Shown: positions 34,525 to 45,749 of the stretch, piece by piece
Layout: the number at the start of each line of letters is the position of its first letter
How positions within the stretch are numbered: the stretch's first letter is position 1
Source: Rhizopus sp. PT2906
Taxonomy: Eukaryota > Mucoromycota > Mucoromycetes > Mucorales > Rhizopodaceae
DNA: 64,000 bases
Assembly (NCBI GenBank): GCA_025529335.1
Contig: JAMYHX010000009.1
Coordinates: 124,001-188,000 of the forward strand
Reading direction: 5' to 3'
The notes under the pieces: model-generated
Database searches by the model: none
What the model was told of the DNA's origin: nothing
What the model saw: the letters and a program-made list of their open reading frames with translations, nothing else
Made by a program: the position numbers and the translations under genes

Positions 34525-35221
34525 GATAAATTTAAGAAAGAAAAAAAAATCGACGCGCACTCGCGACTGCTTAAAAAAATATGTAAAAAAGAGTGAAAAG
34601 CGCGCTGGAGATGAAAATAGGGAAAATGATCTGATTGGCTGCATAGATAAGAGACTGCAAAGTGGTATACCTAAGGCCGTGTTTGATTAAAATAACAACG
34701 ATGGGCACTGTTATGAGCTCAAATTAATAATAATATAGCTTCTCTATTCAATATCGTAAACTTTAGTAGGCTCCTTTTGTGATATTTAGAAAGAGTATAG
34801 TCATTGAATCTTATTGGCCAAACCAAAATATAGAGATTTCGCACAATTATTGCATATTCACATGCTGTATTTTTTTTTTCTTCGTCATCTTGTTCACCAA
34901 ATATGCACATATGGCGTTCTCCAATCAGTTTGCTCTGTTTCTAGTGACACCCTTTCAATCAGGGGAACATCTCTGTTGTCATTGAGAACATCGATGAGCT
35001 CATATATAAAAAATACTATTCTTGGTGAAAGAAGATCTATGGATCATTTCCCCATATTCTTTTCGTTTGTTTAGTGTTTAATAAAAGAAGAAAGAGAGGT
35101 TAAGGAGAACGTTAGCGGGAATTAAAAGATCATCAATGCATCTTGGCTGTGGGGAATAATCGAACTTATTTAAAGCTGGTACCCATCTCTCTTTTTCTTT
35201 CTTTCTTTAATCCTATTAGCC
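34525..35221. other. Divergent intergenic region RPA1-sulfhydrylase
   Basis: About 700 bp with no supportable gene. Several short frames lack coding character. A CT-rich tract (tctctctttttctttctttc) precedes the plus-strand start codon. Confidence 0.6.
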
Positions 35222-36783
35222 ATGACTCAATCTGAAGAACATCAATTCCATTTCGATACCTTACAGCTACATGCTGGTCAGAAGCCTGACCCTGTTACTA
35301 ACTCTCGCGCTGTGCCTATTTATGCTTCCACGTCATTTGTCTTTAACAACATAGAACATGGCGCCAATCTATTTGCTTTAAAAGAACCTGGTTATGTTTA
35401 TTCAAGAATGATGAACCCTACAACCGATGTCTTTGAACAACGTATTGCTGCTCTTGAAAAAGGAGCTGCTGCTGTTGCAGTATCATCAGGTAAATATAAA
35501 CAACTTGATTTGCCTGCCACACAATGGTCTAATCCATAACAGGTCAAGCTGCTCAGTTCCTTGTCTTTGCCACTTTATGTAAGGCAGGAGATAACGTCGT
35601 GTCGAGTAGCAGTCTATATGGTGGTACCTACAACCAATTCAAAGTCGTCTTCCCTCGTCTGGGAGTTCAAACCAAGTTTGTGAACAGTGATGATCCCGAA
35701 GATTTTAAAAAGGCTATTGATGAAAACACAAAGCTGCTCTATATCGAAAGTATAGGCAATCCAGAGCTAAAGGTTCCTGATTTCGCAGCATTAGCTAGGG
35801 TTGCTCACGAAGCTGGTATTCCTCTTGTGGTTGACAAGTAAGTCATAAAAAGTCATGGTCTGTTACATAGACTAAATGTGTATTCATAGTACACTTGGTG
35901 CTGGTGGATATATAGTCAAACCTATCGAGCATGGTGCTGACATTGTCGTACACTCTACAACAAAGTGGATCGGAGGGTAAGAGAAAGGATATGATTGTAT
36001 GTAACCATTATTTACACAATTCCCCTTTCATAGTCATGGTACAACCATCGGTGGTGTTGGTAAGCACATGCTTATATTATATTATATTCTTATTGACTTC
36101 TTTCATCTAGTTATTGACTCTGGTAAATTTCCTTGGAACAATGGTAAATTCCCTGACTTTACTGAACCTTCTCCTGGATACCATGGAATGAAGTTTTGGG
36201 ATACATTTGGCCATCTTTCATTTGCTGCCCGTCTTCGAACAGAATCTCTTCGTGATATTGGTGCTTGTCAAAATCCCTTTGGTTCCTTCTTACTGCTTCA
36301 AGGCTTAGAAACGCTCTCTCTTCGTGTTCAACGCCATCTTGAGAACACACTCGCCTTGGCTGAGTGGCTTGATGCCAGAGATGATGTCTCTTGGGTCTCC
36401 TATCCTGGTTTAAAGAACCATCCATCTCACGAACTTGCTTCCAAGTATCTCAAGCATGGCTACGGTGGTGTCTTGACATTTGGTGTCAAGGGTTCAACTA
36501 AGGTGTTTATTGATTCACTCAAGCTTGCCTCTCATTTAGCTAATTTGGGTGATGCCAAAACACTGGTTATTGCTCCCGCTTTAACTACACATCAACAATT
36601 ATCAGATGAAGAGCAACTCTCTGCAGGTGTAACCAAGGATATGGTTCGTGTGTCTGTTGGCATAGAGTAAGTTGAATACTCGTGTATAAGACATAATATT
36701 AATATTCATTTAGACATATTGACGATATCAAATGGGATTTTGATCAAGCACTTGTAAAGGCAGCAGTAGCAGAATCTTCATAA
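35222..36783 (+). CDS. O-acetylhomoserine sulfhydrylase (Met17/Met25 type)
   Basis: Six exons (35222-35489, 35543-35837, 35890-35976, 36034-36059, 36111-36666, 36714-36783) give 433 residues (yeast Met17 444). It belongs to the Cys/Met metabolism PLP enzymes. The N-terminal block is FDTLQLHAGQKPDPVTNSRA and the cofactor-region motif is YSRMMNPTTDVFEQRIAALE. The PLP lysine lies in HSTTKWIGGHG (K213), and the C-terminal block is VRVSVGIEHIDDI. The enzyme joins O-acetyl-L-homoserine with sulfide to give homocysteine, incorporating inorganic sulfur. The long insertion around the FPWNNGKFPDFTEPSPGYHG block is typical of O-acetylhomoserine sulfhydrylases as opposed to cystathionine enzymes. Confidence 0.95.
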
Positions 36784-37004
36784 TTATTATTACTACTACT
36801 ATTGACTACACTTATCACCCTATTATATATATATATAATAAATCATACAGCATTGTTCAGAAATCATTTCTCTGCTAACTGTAAGTTCAGACAGCAACCA
36901 ATTTAGGAAATTCTGTAAAAAAGCTCAGCCTTGCTTTTTTTTTTTTTTTCTTTCTTTCTCTCTCTCTCTTTCCTCCTGACTCTTCTTTAACCCTTTTTCG
37001 CGTC

Positions 37005-38570
37005 ATGGCCAAACCAAGCCCAATCGCCTCTAAAGTTGCAGGCATTATACTTCCCTTTTTTGTGTTTGGTCTGCTAGGATACTCTTGGTATATTTATATA
37101 TTTCGTGTTTGCGGTTAGTTTAGATCTAGTTTATGCGAAAGTTGTTCAAAAGTGCAGCTAACAAAAAAGACATATTATGTAGTGCATTTATTGATTAAGG
37201 AAACTACTAACCAAAAGTCAGAAGCAAGTAAGAATACAAAGAAAAAAGAAACGATGAGGATTATAACAAATGATATAGTTGCTTTCATGACTATTGCAAG
37301 CTTTTTCTGGCTCATGGCTATAGTTTGTTATATTCGAGTCATATCAACGTCACCAGGCAGTCCAATGAATGTAAACCAAAGTAACATTTAATAGAGAAAT
37401 AGAGGGGGAGGGTAAATGAATTTAATTGATTCTTACACTGCAGACACTAGCCCCTTTTGCGATTATGCAAGATGAAAGATTTGTGGGTCAGAGTTTACCT
37501 TGTTACTATTACTCGCCAAACCTATTTGATAACAAGACACTTACTTCTCGACATATGAGCAATTCAGAAAATGTAAACGACAAGACACCACTACTATCCA
37601 TCAGTAAGAGAGACGGACAGCGACGATACTGTCATATCTGTGAATGCTTTAAACCTGATCGATCACATCACTGTAGAGAATGTAACAAGTGTATCTTAAA
37701 GATGGACCAGTAAGCATATATTGTTATTTTAATGCAGGGAATAATAACCCTTTTTTTTTTTTTTCCTGTGTGTAGTCATTGCCCTTGGTATGAAGGAGAG
37801 GGTCTTGCGTTTTCATTAATTTTTCTAAATTGATTTACTGCAGGGTGAGTGGATGTGTTGGATTTGGAAATTACAAGTTCTTTTTCCTGTTTACATCATA
37901 TACTGGTATTTATGGGCTGTGGGTATTTGTAACTACTTTACCATTGGTCGTCAGAGGAATTCAAGACATGGTAAGACCCTTTGTATGCAACTTTTTGTAT
38001 ATCTCTAACAGCCAGTAGAATGCTGATCTTGATCCTCAATGGATTGTTCTTATCATCTTGTAAGTGAATACATTTTTCTGTTAAAGACAAGTTGCCAATG
38101 TTGCACAATAGAGCCTTTGTCTTTGGCTTCACCGTCCTTGGATTTACTGGTGTCCACCTCACGTACATTCTACGTAACGAGACGACAATTGAACATTTGG
38201 CAGATAGACCCTATGATATTCGAGTAGATTTTGATGCAAGTGGAGATAACTTTGAAGTCATTACTGTAGAACCAGAACATTACCTTTGGGAAAGAAGCAG
38301 AAAAGAGAACTGGGAATCAGTCATGGGTAATTCTATAGTTGGCTGGTTTCGTAAGTCTATAGCACATGCAAGCGAAGGTGCCTTTACTGATCCTTTTTAT
38401 CAATAGTCCCGTTTAAGCGTGGCTTGGGGAATGGACTTGTGTTTCCTTATAGTGACAGGATGTATCATGAGATTGTTCAACGGGCTCAACGGCAAAGAAA
38501 CTCCATGAATCTGTCTCATTACGAAAGAGTATCTTCTTCATTAGAAAGCACTGCTCCTATTACCTCATGA
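37005..38570 (+). CDS. DHHC palmitoyltransferase
   Basis: Eight exons (37005-37113, 37153-37370, 37444-37709, 37776-37787, 37844-37970, 38019-38059, 38112-38350, 38407-38570) give 391 residues. Two N-terminal membrane helices precede the Cys-rich domain RYCHICECFKPDRSHHCREC ... KMDHHCPWVSGC, with the DHHC at about 197-200. Two more helices follow. The motif is built from three exons, one just 12 nt long, which supplies H-C-P. The domain supports zinc-dependent S-acylation of cytosolic Cys in membrane proteins. The extended C-terminus is charged. Yeast relatives include Pfa3, Pfa4 and Swf1; I cannot decide among them. A post-DHHC TTxE-like motif is replaced by LRNETTIEH. Confidence 0.9.
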
Positions 38571-39412
38571 TAAAGTGTAATTAATAATAGATTAGATCTT
38601 TTATTTATCATTGCTGTTTAAAGCAGACTAAAACTATTGATCTTTAACAGAATAGATATGAGTTATTTCAACCATTATGAATCATTTATGATTAGTCGTT
38701 AAGTATGTTCAACTTCATCAAAAAGGACATTGATCAAGTATACTCTTTGTAAGCAAGAATGATACATGTAATCAACTGCAAGTCGAAGGGAATAACTATT
38801 GCCGGAACACAAGATTTATGCATCCTGCATTCTCTTTACTTTATTGCTTTGCATCGTGTTACTTTTTTTCAATGACTCTAATAAGAACAACTATAATTAC
38901 TAGCCCTACGAAAGCTTATTTTATAGCTGACCCAGCTTCATGCTAACCAAGAGCTATATTCTTTGGTTTAAAGAGACGCTTGTACGACAGACCCGAATGA
39001 GCTGGAATGGGTATATCAAGGACCTATAAGACCAGTAGAAAAGAGCAAAGGTTTGAGTTGAAACGCAATGCGCGTAAATTATAAATATTTTGTTCTAATG
39101 CTGTAAGTATTACGTTACAGGTAACCTTTTTTTGAAAAAGAGAACTTGTCATTCGATTATGCATACAAGTATCATGGTCTTTTAAAGTAAATTCATGGCA
39201 AAAGAGAGATTATAAAGGAAGTATCCGTCATGTCATGTAGATACTTAAAAAGGATAAACCCCCCTTATGTCAGTATGTTCAGAGATAAAATGACAGCTAC
39301 ATCTTGTTGAACCGGTAAATTGACCGAGCTATCATACTCTTTTTTATTTGGTAATAATATATAATATATACAACAGAGATGAAAGAGAGAGAGAGAGAGG
39401 TGTATACGGCTT
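38571..39412. other. Intergenic, nothing recognised
   Basis: AT-rich sequence between the DHHC gene and the small minus-strand ORF. No coding, RNA or repeat signal stands out beyond a short (AG)n tract at about 39386-39401. Confidence 0.55.
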
Positions 39413-39625
39413 TTATTCCATAGGATTCGTCTTTCCATCCTGTGGTCGTTTTTCTCGACGATCTGGTCTGTCTCTAGATAGTTTATCTGTGACGCTCTTC
39501 TTGAACGTTTTTAGATTAAGGTAAAGTTCATGCAAATGGGGATGCTTGATTTGCTGTCCATAAGATACTAAACTGCTGTGGCTTGAATTTAATCGCTGAA
39601 AGGGGTAACCACCTGATGTTACCAT
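39413..39625 (-). CDS. Small basic protein, 70 aa, unknown
   Basis: I do not recognise this protein. One exon encodes 70 residues with an uncharged N-terminal half containing YPFQRLNSSHSSLVSYGQQ and a basic C-terminal half (DKLSRDRPDRREKRPQDGK). A TATA-like box (TATATAAATA on the minus strand, 39693-39702) lies about 70 bp upstream of the ATG. The context CTATCATGG is reasonable, and a GGAATAAA signal overlaps the stop. These make it a better candidate than other short frames in this 2.7-kb gap. No homologue comes to mind, and it could instead be one exon of a longer gene. Confidence 0.4.
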   Translation of the reverse strand: MVTSGGYPFQRLNSSHSSLVSYGQQIKHPHLHELYLNLKTFKKSVTDKLSRDRPDRREKRPQDGKTNPME

Positions 39626-39692
39626 GATAGTTTGTTGATAAAGGAGAAGAAAGAGAAAATATCAAAATATACACAAAAGAGCTAAGGACGAG

Positions 39693-39702
39693 TATTTATA
39701 TA
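39693..39702 (-). promoter_or_regulatory. TATA-like box of the 70-aa ORF
   Basis: Minus-strand TATATAAATA about 68-77 bp upstream of the start codon at 39625. Placement fits a fungal core promoter; there is no further proof. Confidence 0.4.
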
Positions 39703-40253
39703 TGTGTGATATCATATGTTGGTAGAGTTTGCCTCTTGGCATATAAAGACGAAGATCATCTGGTTCTTTTATTTATAGAAAAGGGGGAAGCTGCTGTTGC
39801 TGCTGACAATCTTTTGTTTAGTAATTGGTATAATCCCGTTTGAACATGTCAATTGCTTCAATGTTATGCTTCTGTCACCCTTCCTTTTGTCATGACTACG
39901 ACTTTATCTCCTCGTTCTTACTAAAAATAGAATTCACCACTATAAAAATATCAGCAAATGGATGATCCACTTTTATGCATATGCTCATCAACCTCTTCTT
40001 CTGTCGAGTACACTCTTGTCATTACATCATCGCCATCAGTCTCCTTGACATCCCTCGGAACTTGGACATCTGACTTTAATCACTAGCCTTTAGCCACGAC
40101 CTCACGTTGCTGAAGGAGAAAAAAAATAATCGCGCATTCTGATCCTTTTTAAACTTTATTCCCTTTTGCTTCCATCCACAGTGGCTGATGAAAATGATCG
40201 TGGCGCTGAACCCGTACAAGTAGTTGATTTTCCCCCTCCTTCTTAGATGCCAT

Positions 40254-40256
<3 letters not shown>

Positions 40257-40299
<43 letters not shown>
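40257..40299. repeat. poly-T homopolymer, about 43 nt
   Basis: The longest homopolymer of the window, followed after AC by nine A, so the region could fold back on itself. Length may be unreliable in short-read assembly. Confidence 0.9.
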
Positions 40300-40304
<5 letters not shown>

Positions 40305-40814
40305 AAAAAAACTCATCTCGTGACAAGTTGCATGTTTAATAATAAAAAATGATATTGTAAAGTTAAATGTAATCTCCCCCCTTTGTTTCATGATCATATC
40401 TTTAAAGATAAAGTATATATAAAAGTGATACGTGAGATAACTCTTCTGACCATCATTTTGTGCTCACAAAGAAAATGTCTTCAATTTGATTGACTTTGAC
40501 TTTATCCTGTTAGTTTTTTGGTTACCAGCAATATCAAAATGCAACATTACAGGTGCACAAATATCTTGTGTATTTCAAGTTCAGATGTGAACCTTATCTC
40601 TTATACACTGGATACAAGGCTTTATCCTAAAATTAATCAATAGACCAGAGGATATGTCAACAATGAGATGAATTAACGTATATGTGTACATATTTACATT
40701 GCAGAAGCTATCTCAGACTTATTTTTTATATCGCCATCAAATATGAGTGATGATGTAGAAATTGAATTTTTCTTTTAATGATGATAGTTAGTATGTCAAA
40801 TCAATAATTTTAGT

Positions 40815-40940
40815 TTAAGCTTGAAAGTCATGATCAACTACAGTATAAACCATTTTCTTTGCCTCCTTCATCAAATTCTGTACTTGTTTGTCGGTATTTG
40901 TGCATTTTGCTTTCATGAATCCCTGGTCATTCAGGCTCAT
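40815..40940 (-). CDS. Possible 41-aa small ORF
   Basis: The ORF reads MSLNDQGFMKAKC near the start and ends in VVDHDFQA, with a plausible amphipathic middle (QVQNLMKEAKKMVYTV). It has balanced composition and no low complexity, which is unusual in this AT-rich gap. There is no family match and no clear promoter, so it may be chance. Confidence 0.25.
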   Translation of the reverse strand: MSLNDQGFMKAKCTNTDKQVQNLMKEAKKMVYTVVDHDFQA

Positions 40941-41293
40941 GATAGAACTTTAGCATAATCTAAAAATTACTATAAACATGTTCCCCACAAAAGCAGCTGT
41001 TAACGCTATCAAAGTAAGCTCTTTATTGAAAAAGATGAATATTGTGTGTGAGCTTTACAATGACTATTTATCATCTGATGTACGATAAACAAATAAGGAG
41101 TAGAGTGTAGTACAATTCGAACAAATCAAGAAAAGAATGGTTACAACAATCAAGATCACAAAGCAATGACAAGCTTGTAAGTGTAATACAGGTCAATATG
41201 AGTATATTTATTGAAAATTAGAATGTAAATAATACACAATCACAAAATATTAAGAGTATGCATATAAAAGGAAAAAAGAAAAATTGATATGAT

Positions 41294-42810
41294 TTAGGCA
41301 GCTGTCTTTTCTTCAACTTCTACCACTGGAGTTTCTTTGGATTCAGCCAATTGTTCGACATGTCCACCGACTAAGGTAGCAGCGTTATGACCATCTACCA
41401 AATTATCAACAGTTTCAACTGTCACTTCAGGTACGGTCCAACAAACGATATAAGCCAGAAGAAGACCGACGACATTGATGACAAAGACTGTGATGAGCTG
41501 GGACATGTATGAGATCTTGTTAGCTTCCAACTGGTTAGCAACAGCAGCAGCAGCGTTCTGGATCGTCTTGTAAAATCCACCATAACGGGCGGCACGTTCG
41601 GTATCGTTGGTCATGGTACCCATCAACCAATAAGCAAATCCTTGATAGACAGAGTCAATAAGACCAAAAAGAGCGTATTCGACTACGAGCCCTGGGTATT
41701 GTGGATCAAAGACATCGATAGAAATGTAGCCTGTGGAAGGTTGAACGGATTCACGAGTAAACCTTGACTGGATTACAAAGGCACCGATCCAAAGAGCGAG
41801 AATGACGATAAGAGTGATGGTGCAGCCTGCAAAGGCACGAGTTCTTCGGCTGCCAATACGTTGGTAATCAAGGAAAGTACCAAAGAGACCAGCACCGATG
41901 ATCTGGAAAAGCCAGTAGAGTAAATTGTTGAGAGCACGAGCACGGATCGACATAAAGTTGGGTCCATTGTACACATTGAATTGGTAAGTATAGAACCAGT
42001 TGGATCCTGCAAAGAAAGGAATCAACACGAGCATACGCCAATCAAGGAACAACTTGATCACTTCCAATGCCTCTCGTCGCCAATTGGAGAACTTGTGGAG
42101 TGATACATGAGAGCCATCTGATCGGACAACTTTACGAGGAGGAAGAAGGGCAAGTGTGACCAAGGATCCAACGGCCATGATGACCATAAAGGCAATATAG
42201 GTTGTCGTCTTGACTTCTTCTTTGGTTCCAGAATTCCATTCGTTACCCAGAGGAATGGCTGCACCCAATGTAGCACCTCTATGTGTCACTGTGTGAGTTT
42301 GAATTCAAAGTTTATCGTTTTTTTTCTTTTTCTTACAAGTTGAAAATCATCCAAAACATCGAAAAGGCTTTACCCTTATCCTTTTCTGCGGGGTAAGACA
42401 TCATAATACCTGCTTGTGCTGTCCATAAAAAGCCGGCACCGATACCCAAGATGGCACCTGCTACAATGGTAAATGCATCAGAACGGGAAAGGAAAGAGCC
42501 AACATAGAGAACATAGGTTAATGCACCAGGAATAAGAACACGATGACCAAAAATGTTGTAACTAGAGAGAATACATGAATATATTTTTTATATGTATATA
42601 TATACATAGATCTTACACAGGAGCACCAATTAAAGAACAAAGAGTAAAAGTGACAGCCAGAGCCGTACCAGCTTCAGTTGCAGCTGTAGTAGATGATTGA
42701 CCTTGAGCACCGAGACCACTGAGGGCATTATACATGCCTGGGCAGCAGAAACAGATCATGCCCACCAAAAAGATTTGGAATTCTGGGCTATTATATCTAA
42801 ATTTGATCAT
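41294..42810 (-). CDS. UNC93-like major-facilitator membrane protein
   Basis: Three exons (42617-42810, 42337-42561, 41294-42278) give 467 residues with about 11-12 hydrophobic helices. The N-terminus FRYNSPEFQIFLVGMICFCCPGMYNAL and the later GAGFLWTAQAGIMMSYP match the fungal UNC93-like/DUF895 transporter family (S. pombe C922.05c type). C-terminal motifs include FGLIDSVYQGFAYWLMGTM and ERAARYGGFYKTIQ. The polar tail ends in EEKTAA. Substrates of the fungal proteins are not established, and plasma-membrane or vacuolar location is inferred. The gene is isolated, with 325 bp to the next gene upstream. Confidence 0.88.
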
Positions 42811-43135
42811 TGAATAAAGAAAGCAAAAAAAAGAAAGAAAAAAGGGAGAAAGGATTCTTTATATAAACTGGCCTTATCCAGGGTCCTTTTTGTATTGGTG
42901 CATAATGTTTCCCAACTGTGCAACAATTTATTATTGTAATAAATCAAACTTTTTCATTTTTTCTCATAGGCAACTATCACGTAATCACTTCCCTTTTCCA
43001 AAAGAAAAAAAAAAAGGTTTGTGTGATTAGATAATACGAGTGTTTGACCATGTGTTCTATATTCTCGTAACCTTCCGACTTTATATTTTCACAAAGTAAA
43101 AAAGAACCCTGAACCCTGAAATATAAGAAATTAGT
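42811..43135. other. Short intergenic region
   Basis: Upstream of the UNC93-like gene and downstream of Syo1. It is AT-rich with nothing recognisable. Confidence 0.6.
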
Positions 43136-45693
43136 TTATTTACGCTCGGACGATTTATATTTTATGAACGCCTCTAAATTCATCAGAGCTTCGTCACATC
43201 TATGTCTTAGGTCAAATTTTTTTCTTTTGTCTACAGATTTAACCTAAGAAGATAAGAATATATGAGTTATCTATCTGATATTTCATTTGATAAATTCCTT
43301 ACCATCGATTTGATAAAAGGCAATAGCTGTTTCAATTGATCATTAAATTGACCTTGAACATAAATAACATCATAATCAAATGAGCAATCACTATAGACAT
43401 CAAACATAAAGTTGAGTGCTTCTACAGCCACATCAGGCGTCGTCTTTTGAGATTGTATGTTGTTTAATATGTTCATGATAAACAATCCAATATTCTAAAT
43501 ATATATATATATATATTTATTTATCATTACTTCTTTCTCAACTTACTCTATTTACCTTGTTTGTATCCACATCACCTTGTCTTGAAGCAATTGCACCTAG
43601 ACATCCTACAATCTTGACTTGCATTGATTCACTATTGGATCCATCAAATGCTGCACACAGGGAGGTCACATCATTAGGTTCCAGGGGCTAAAACGTAAGG
43701 TGAGTTTATCAAAATTCGTGTGAACTTTCAGGGATTCCCTGAATCCCAAAATTGGGCATTGTGTAGCTTACAATGTGTTGACCAAGACCGCGACCAAGAC
43801 ACCAGAGACATCCGACAATGGTTTCAAGGACTGCATGCTTATGCTCTGAATCTGGTGCTGATGCTACCGTATGCGCCATGTTGAATAACCAACGCCATGC
43901 CTGTACAGCATCTGCGTTCTGTTCCTTGAACCAAAACTTGGAGGGGATCTCGCTCATGGCCAATAAGAAATTATTGAGACATTCTAAAGCCCGCTGATGA
44001 GTAAGGGTTAATCCCTGAGTGATCACACTAGGTTCCACTGGGAAGGATAAACATGTCGGAGTAGCAAGTCGAATCAAGTGGGGAAAGACTTGTGCTGTAA
44101 ATGCTTTCACGACAGGACTCGAACGGATCTTTTCTTCGTCTACACTCACTGACGTGCTTGTCTCGTTCAAGTCATGTTCAAGGTTCTCCTCTTTTTCTTC
44201 TTCTTCTTCGTCTTCATCCATAGCTTCATCTGCATCTTCCCATCCATCCTCTATTCGTGTGTGAGTGTGACCATGTTGGTTTTCTTTATTTGGTAATCCT
44301 ATATCTCTTACCTTCCGAGTCGTCTTGTGAACACATGGCGGCTAACAATTCCAACGCCAATTGCAAGGTAGCCAAGCGTTCTGTAACACCTTGAATGTAA
44401 ACCTGTCGTATATTAGCATTGACCTCTTTTACCGTTTACCCTCTTTCTCTCCTTACTTCTTCCTTGTTCAAAGGTTCGTTTGGTTTGGCTTCCGCTTCAT
44501 CTTTTTGCAGTTTCTAATAGAAAACAATGAGCATCAGATAACACGTGATTTATTACTGCTTACACCGCTCTGGATCACAGCCTTGGTTTCTTCCGCTGTA
44601 GCCTGGATATCATAGTCTAATGAAGAGATCAAAATAGGTAAAATCATATTGTTAAGTTCTTCTTGGGATTGCCCGAGAACATGTCGAATATTCATTAAAG
44701 TAGCTATGGATTATGATTAAATTCATTGTTGGGACATATTCTTTTGTTATTACCAGATGTAAGAACGTATACAAGAGGTTGTGCCGTATTGGGTGCAAAC
44801 TTTTGAAGTGTGGCCAACAGTGTCTGCGTATACTCAGAATGTGCTTGGAACTGAGCTTGCATCTCTTTATTGTCCTCTGTGAGAGTAGTCAAGCATTGCC
44901 CTGCTGCTGTGACAACGCGTGTGGGACATTGGTCGATAAATGACAAGAATGAAATCAAGAAGCCAGCAAGGTTCAATTGGTTGATAGCCTCGACATAGTT
45001 TTCAGAGAATTCGCTTTATATGAAAACAATTATTTTTCTCTCTTCAATAACCCTTTTTCTCCAATATTCTTACCCTAAACTCCAAATAATACAAATGAAA
45101 TTCTCGGCGACATCCCAAATGCCCATTCTTCTATCCTGATCTTCTTCATCTCTTAGAGGCGTATCCTTGATCACATTATCAATCACAGCAACTATATTAG
45201 GCAGTAGTTTACTCAAAGGTGTCAAGATGTCATATTGAACATATTCTTGACAAACATCCAATTCAACAGTACACAAGTTTCTATATACAGATCAACAAAC
45301 ATTACTGACTAAACAAAAGGAGATCTACCTTAATGTGCCAAGTGCTTCCTCGACCACTTCGCGCTTTTCGTCACTCAGTAACTTGATCAGTCCTGTAACA
45401 GCTCCCTTTGAGAGCAGCAACCTGAGGTTTGCACTGCTTGAGACAATGAGGTTGGATATACTGGCTGCTGCCCAAGCTCGTTCAGTTGCGTCTGGTGAAG
45501 ACAACTAGCAATAAAGACACATGTCAATATTGATTTATCCTTTTTTTTTTGTAATTACCTTTTGTATCACTGGCAAAACTTGATCAGGATGCAGATCGAT
45601 CGGTGGATTCACAATCTCATGTTGACCAGTGACTCTAACTCCGAGTGGATTCGTCCTTGGCTTATGAGTCTTTCGAATCTGTTCCTTGCCCAT
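43136..45693 (-). CDS. Syo1/HEATR3-like symportin for ribosomal proteins L5 and L11
   Basis: Eleven exons (45559-45693, 45329-45504, 45074-45280, 44754-45013, 44564-44703, 44457-44513, 44312-44402, 43772-44250, 43556-43687, 43303-43494, 43136-43243) give 658 residues (C. thermophilum and yeast Syo1 about 620-680). The N-terminus MGKEQIRKTHKPRTNPLG is the conserved basic tail, followed by ARM repeats (ERAWAAASISNLI, EVVEEALGTLRNL). A long acidic insert (DEDEEEEEKEE) comes next, then HEAT repeats to the C-terminus. Syo1 carries L5 and L11 together into the nucleus with Kap104 for 5S RNP assembly. The start codon is just 56 bp from the stop of the downstream protease gene. Confidence 0.88.
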
Positions 45694-45749
45694 GATCGAT
45701 TAAAAAAAAACTTTTTTATATGAAAAAGGAAAGCGTTACTTGTTTTATT

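Larger units (their letters stand above)
39703..41293. other. Long intergenic region with short ORFs of doubtful status
   Basis: Contains a 43-nt T run (40257-40299), the 41-codon minus ORF at 40815-40940, and a plus-strand exon-like piece. That piece, ATG at 40977 reading MFPTKAAVNAIK, meets a good donor (gtaagc) at 41013. The last could begin a tiny spliced gene, but I could not find a convincing second exon. Confidence 0.45.
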
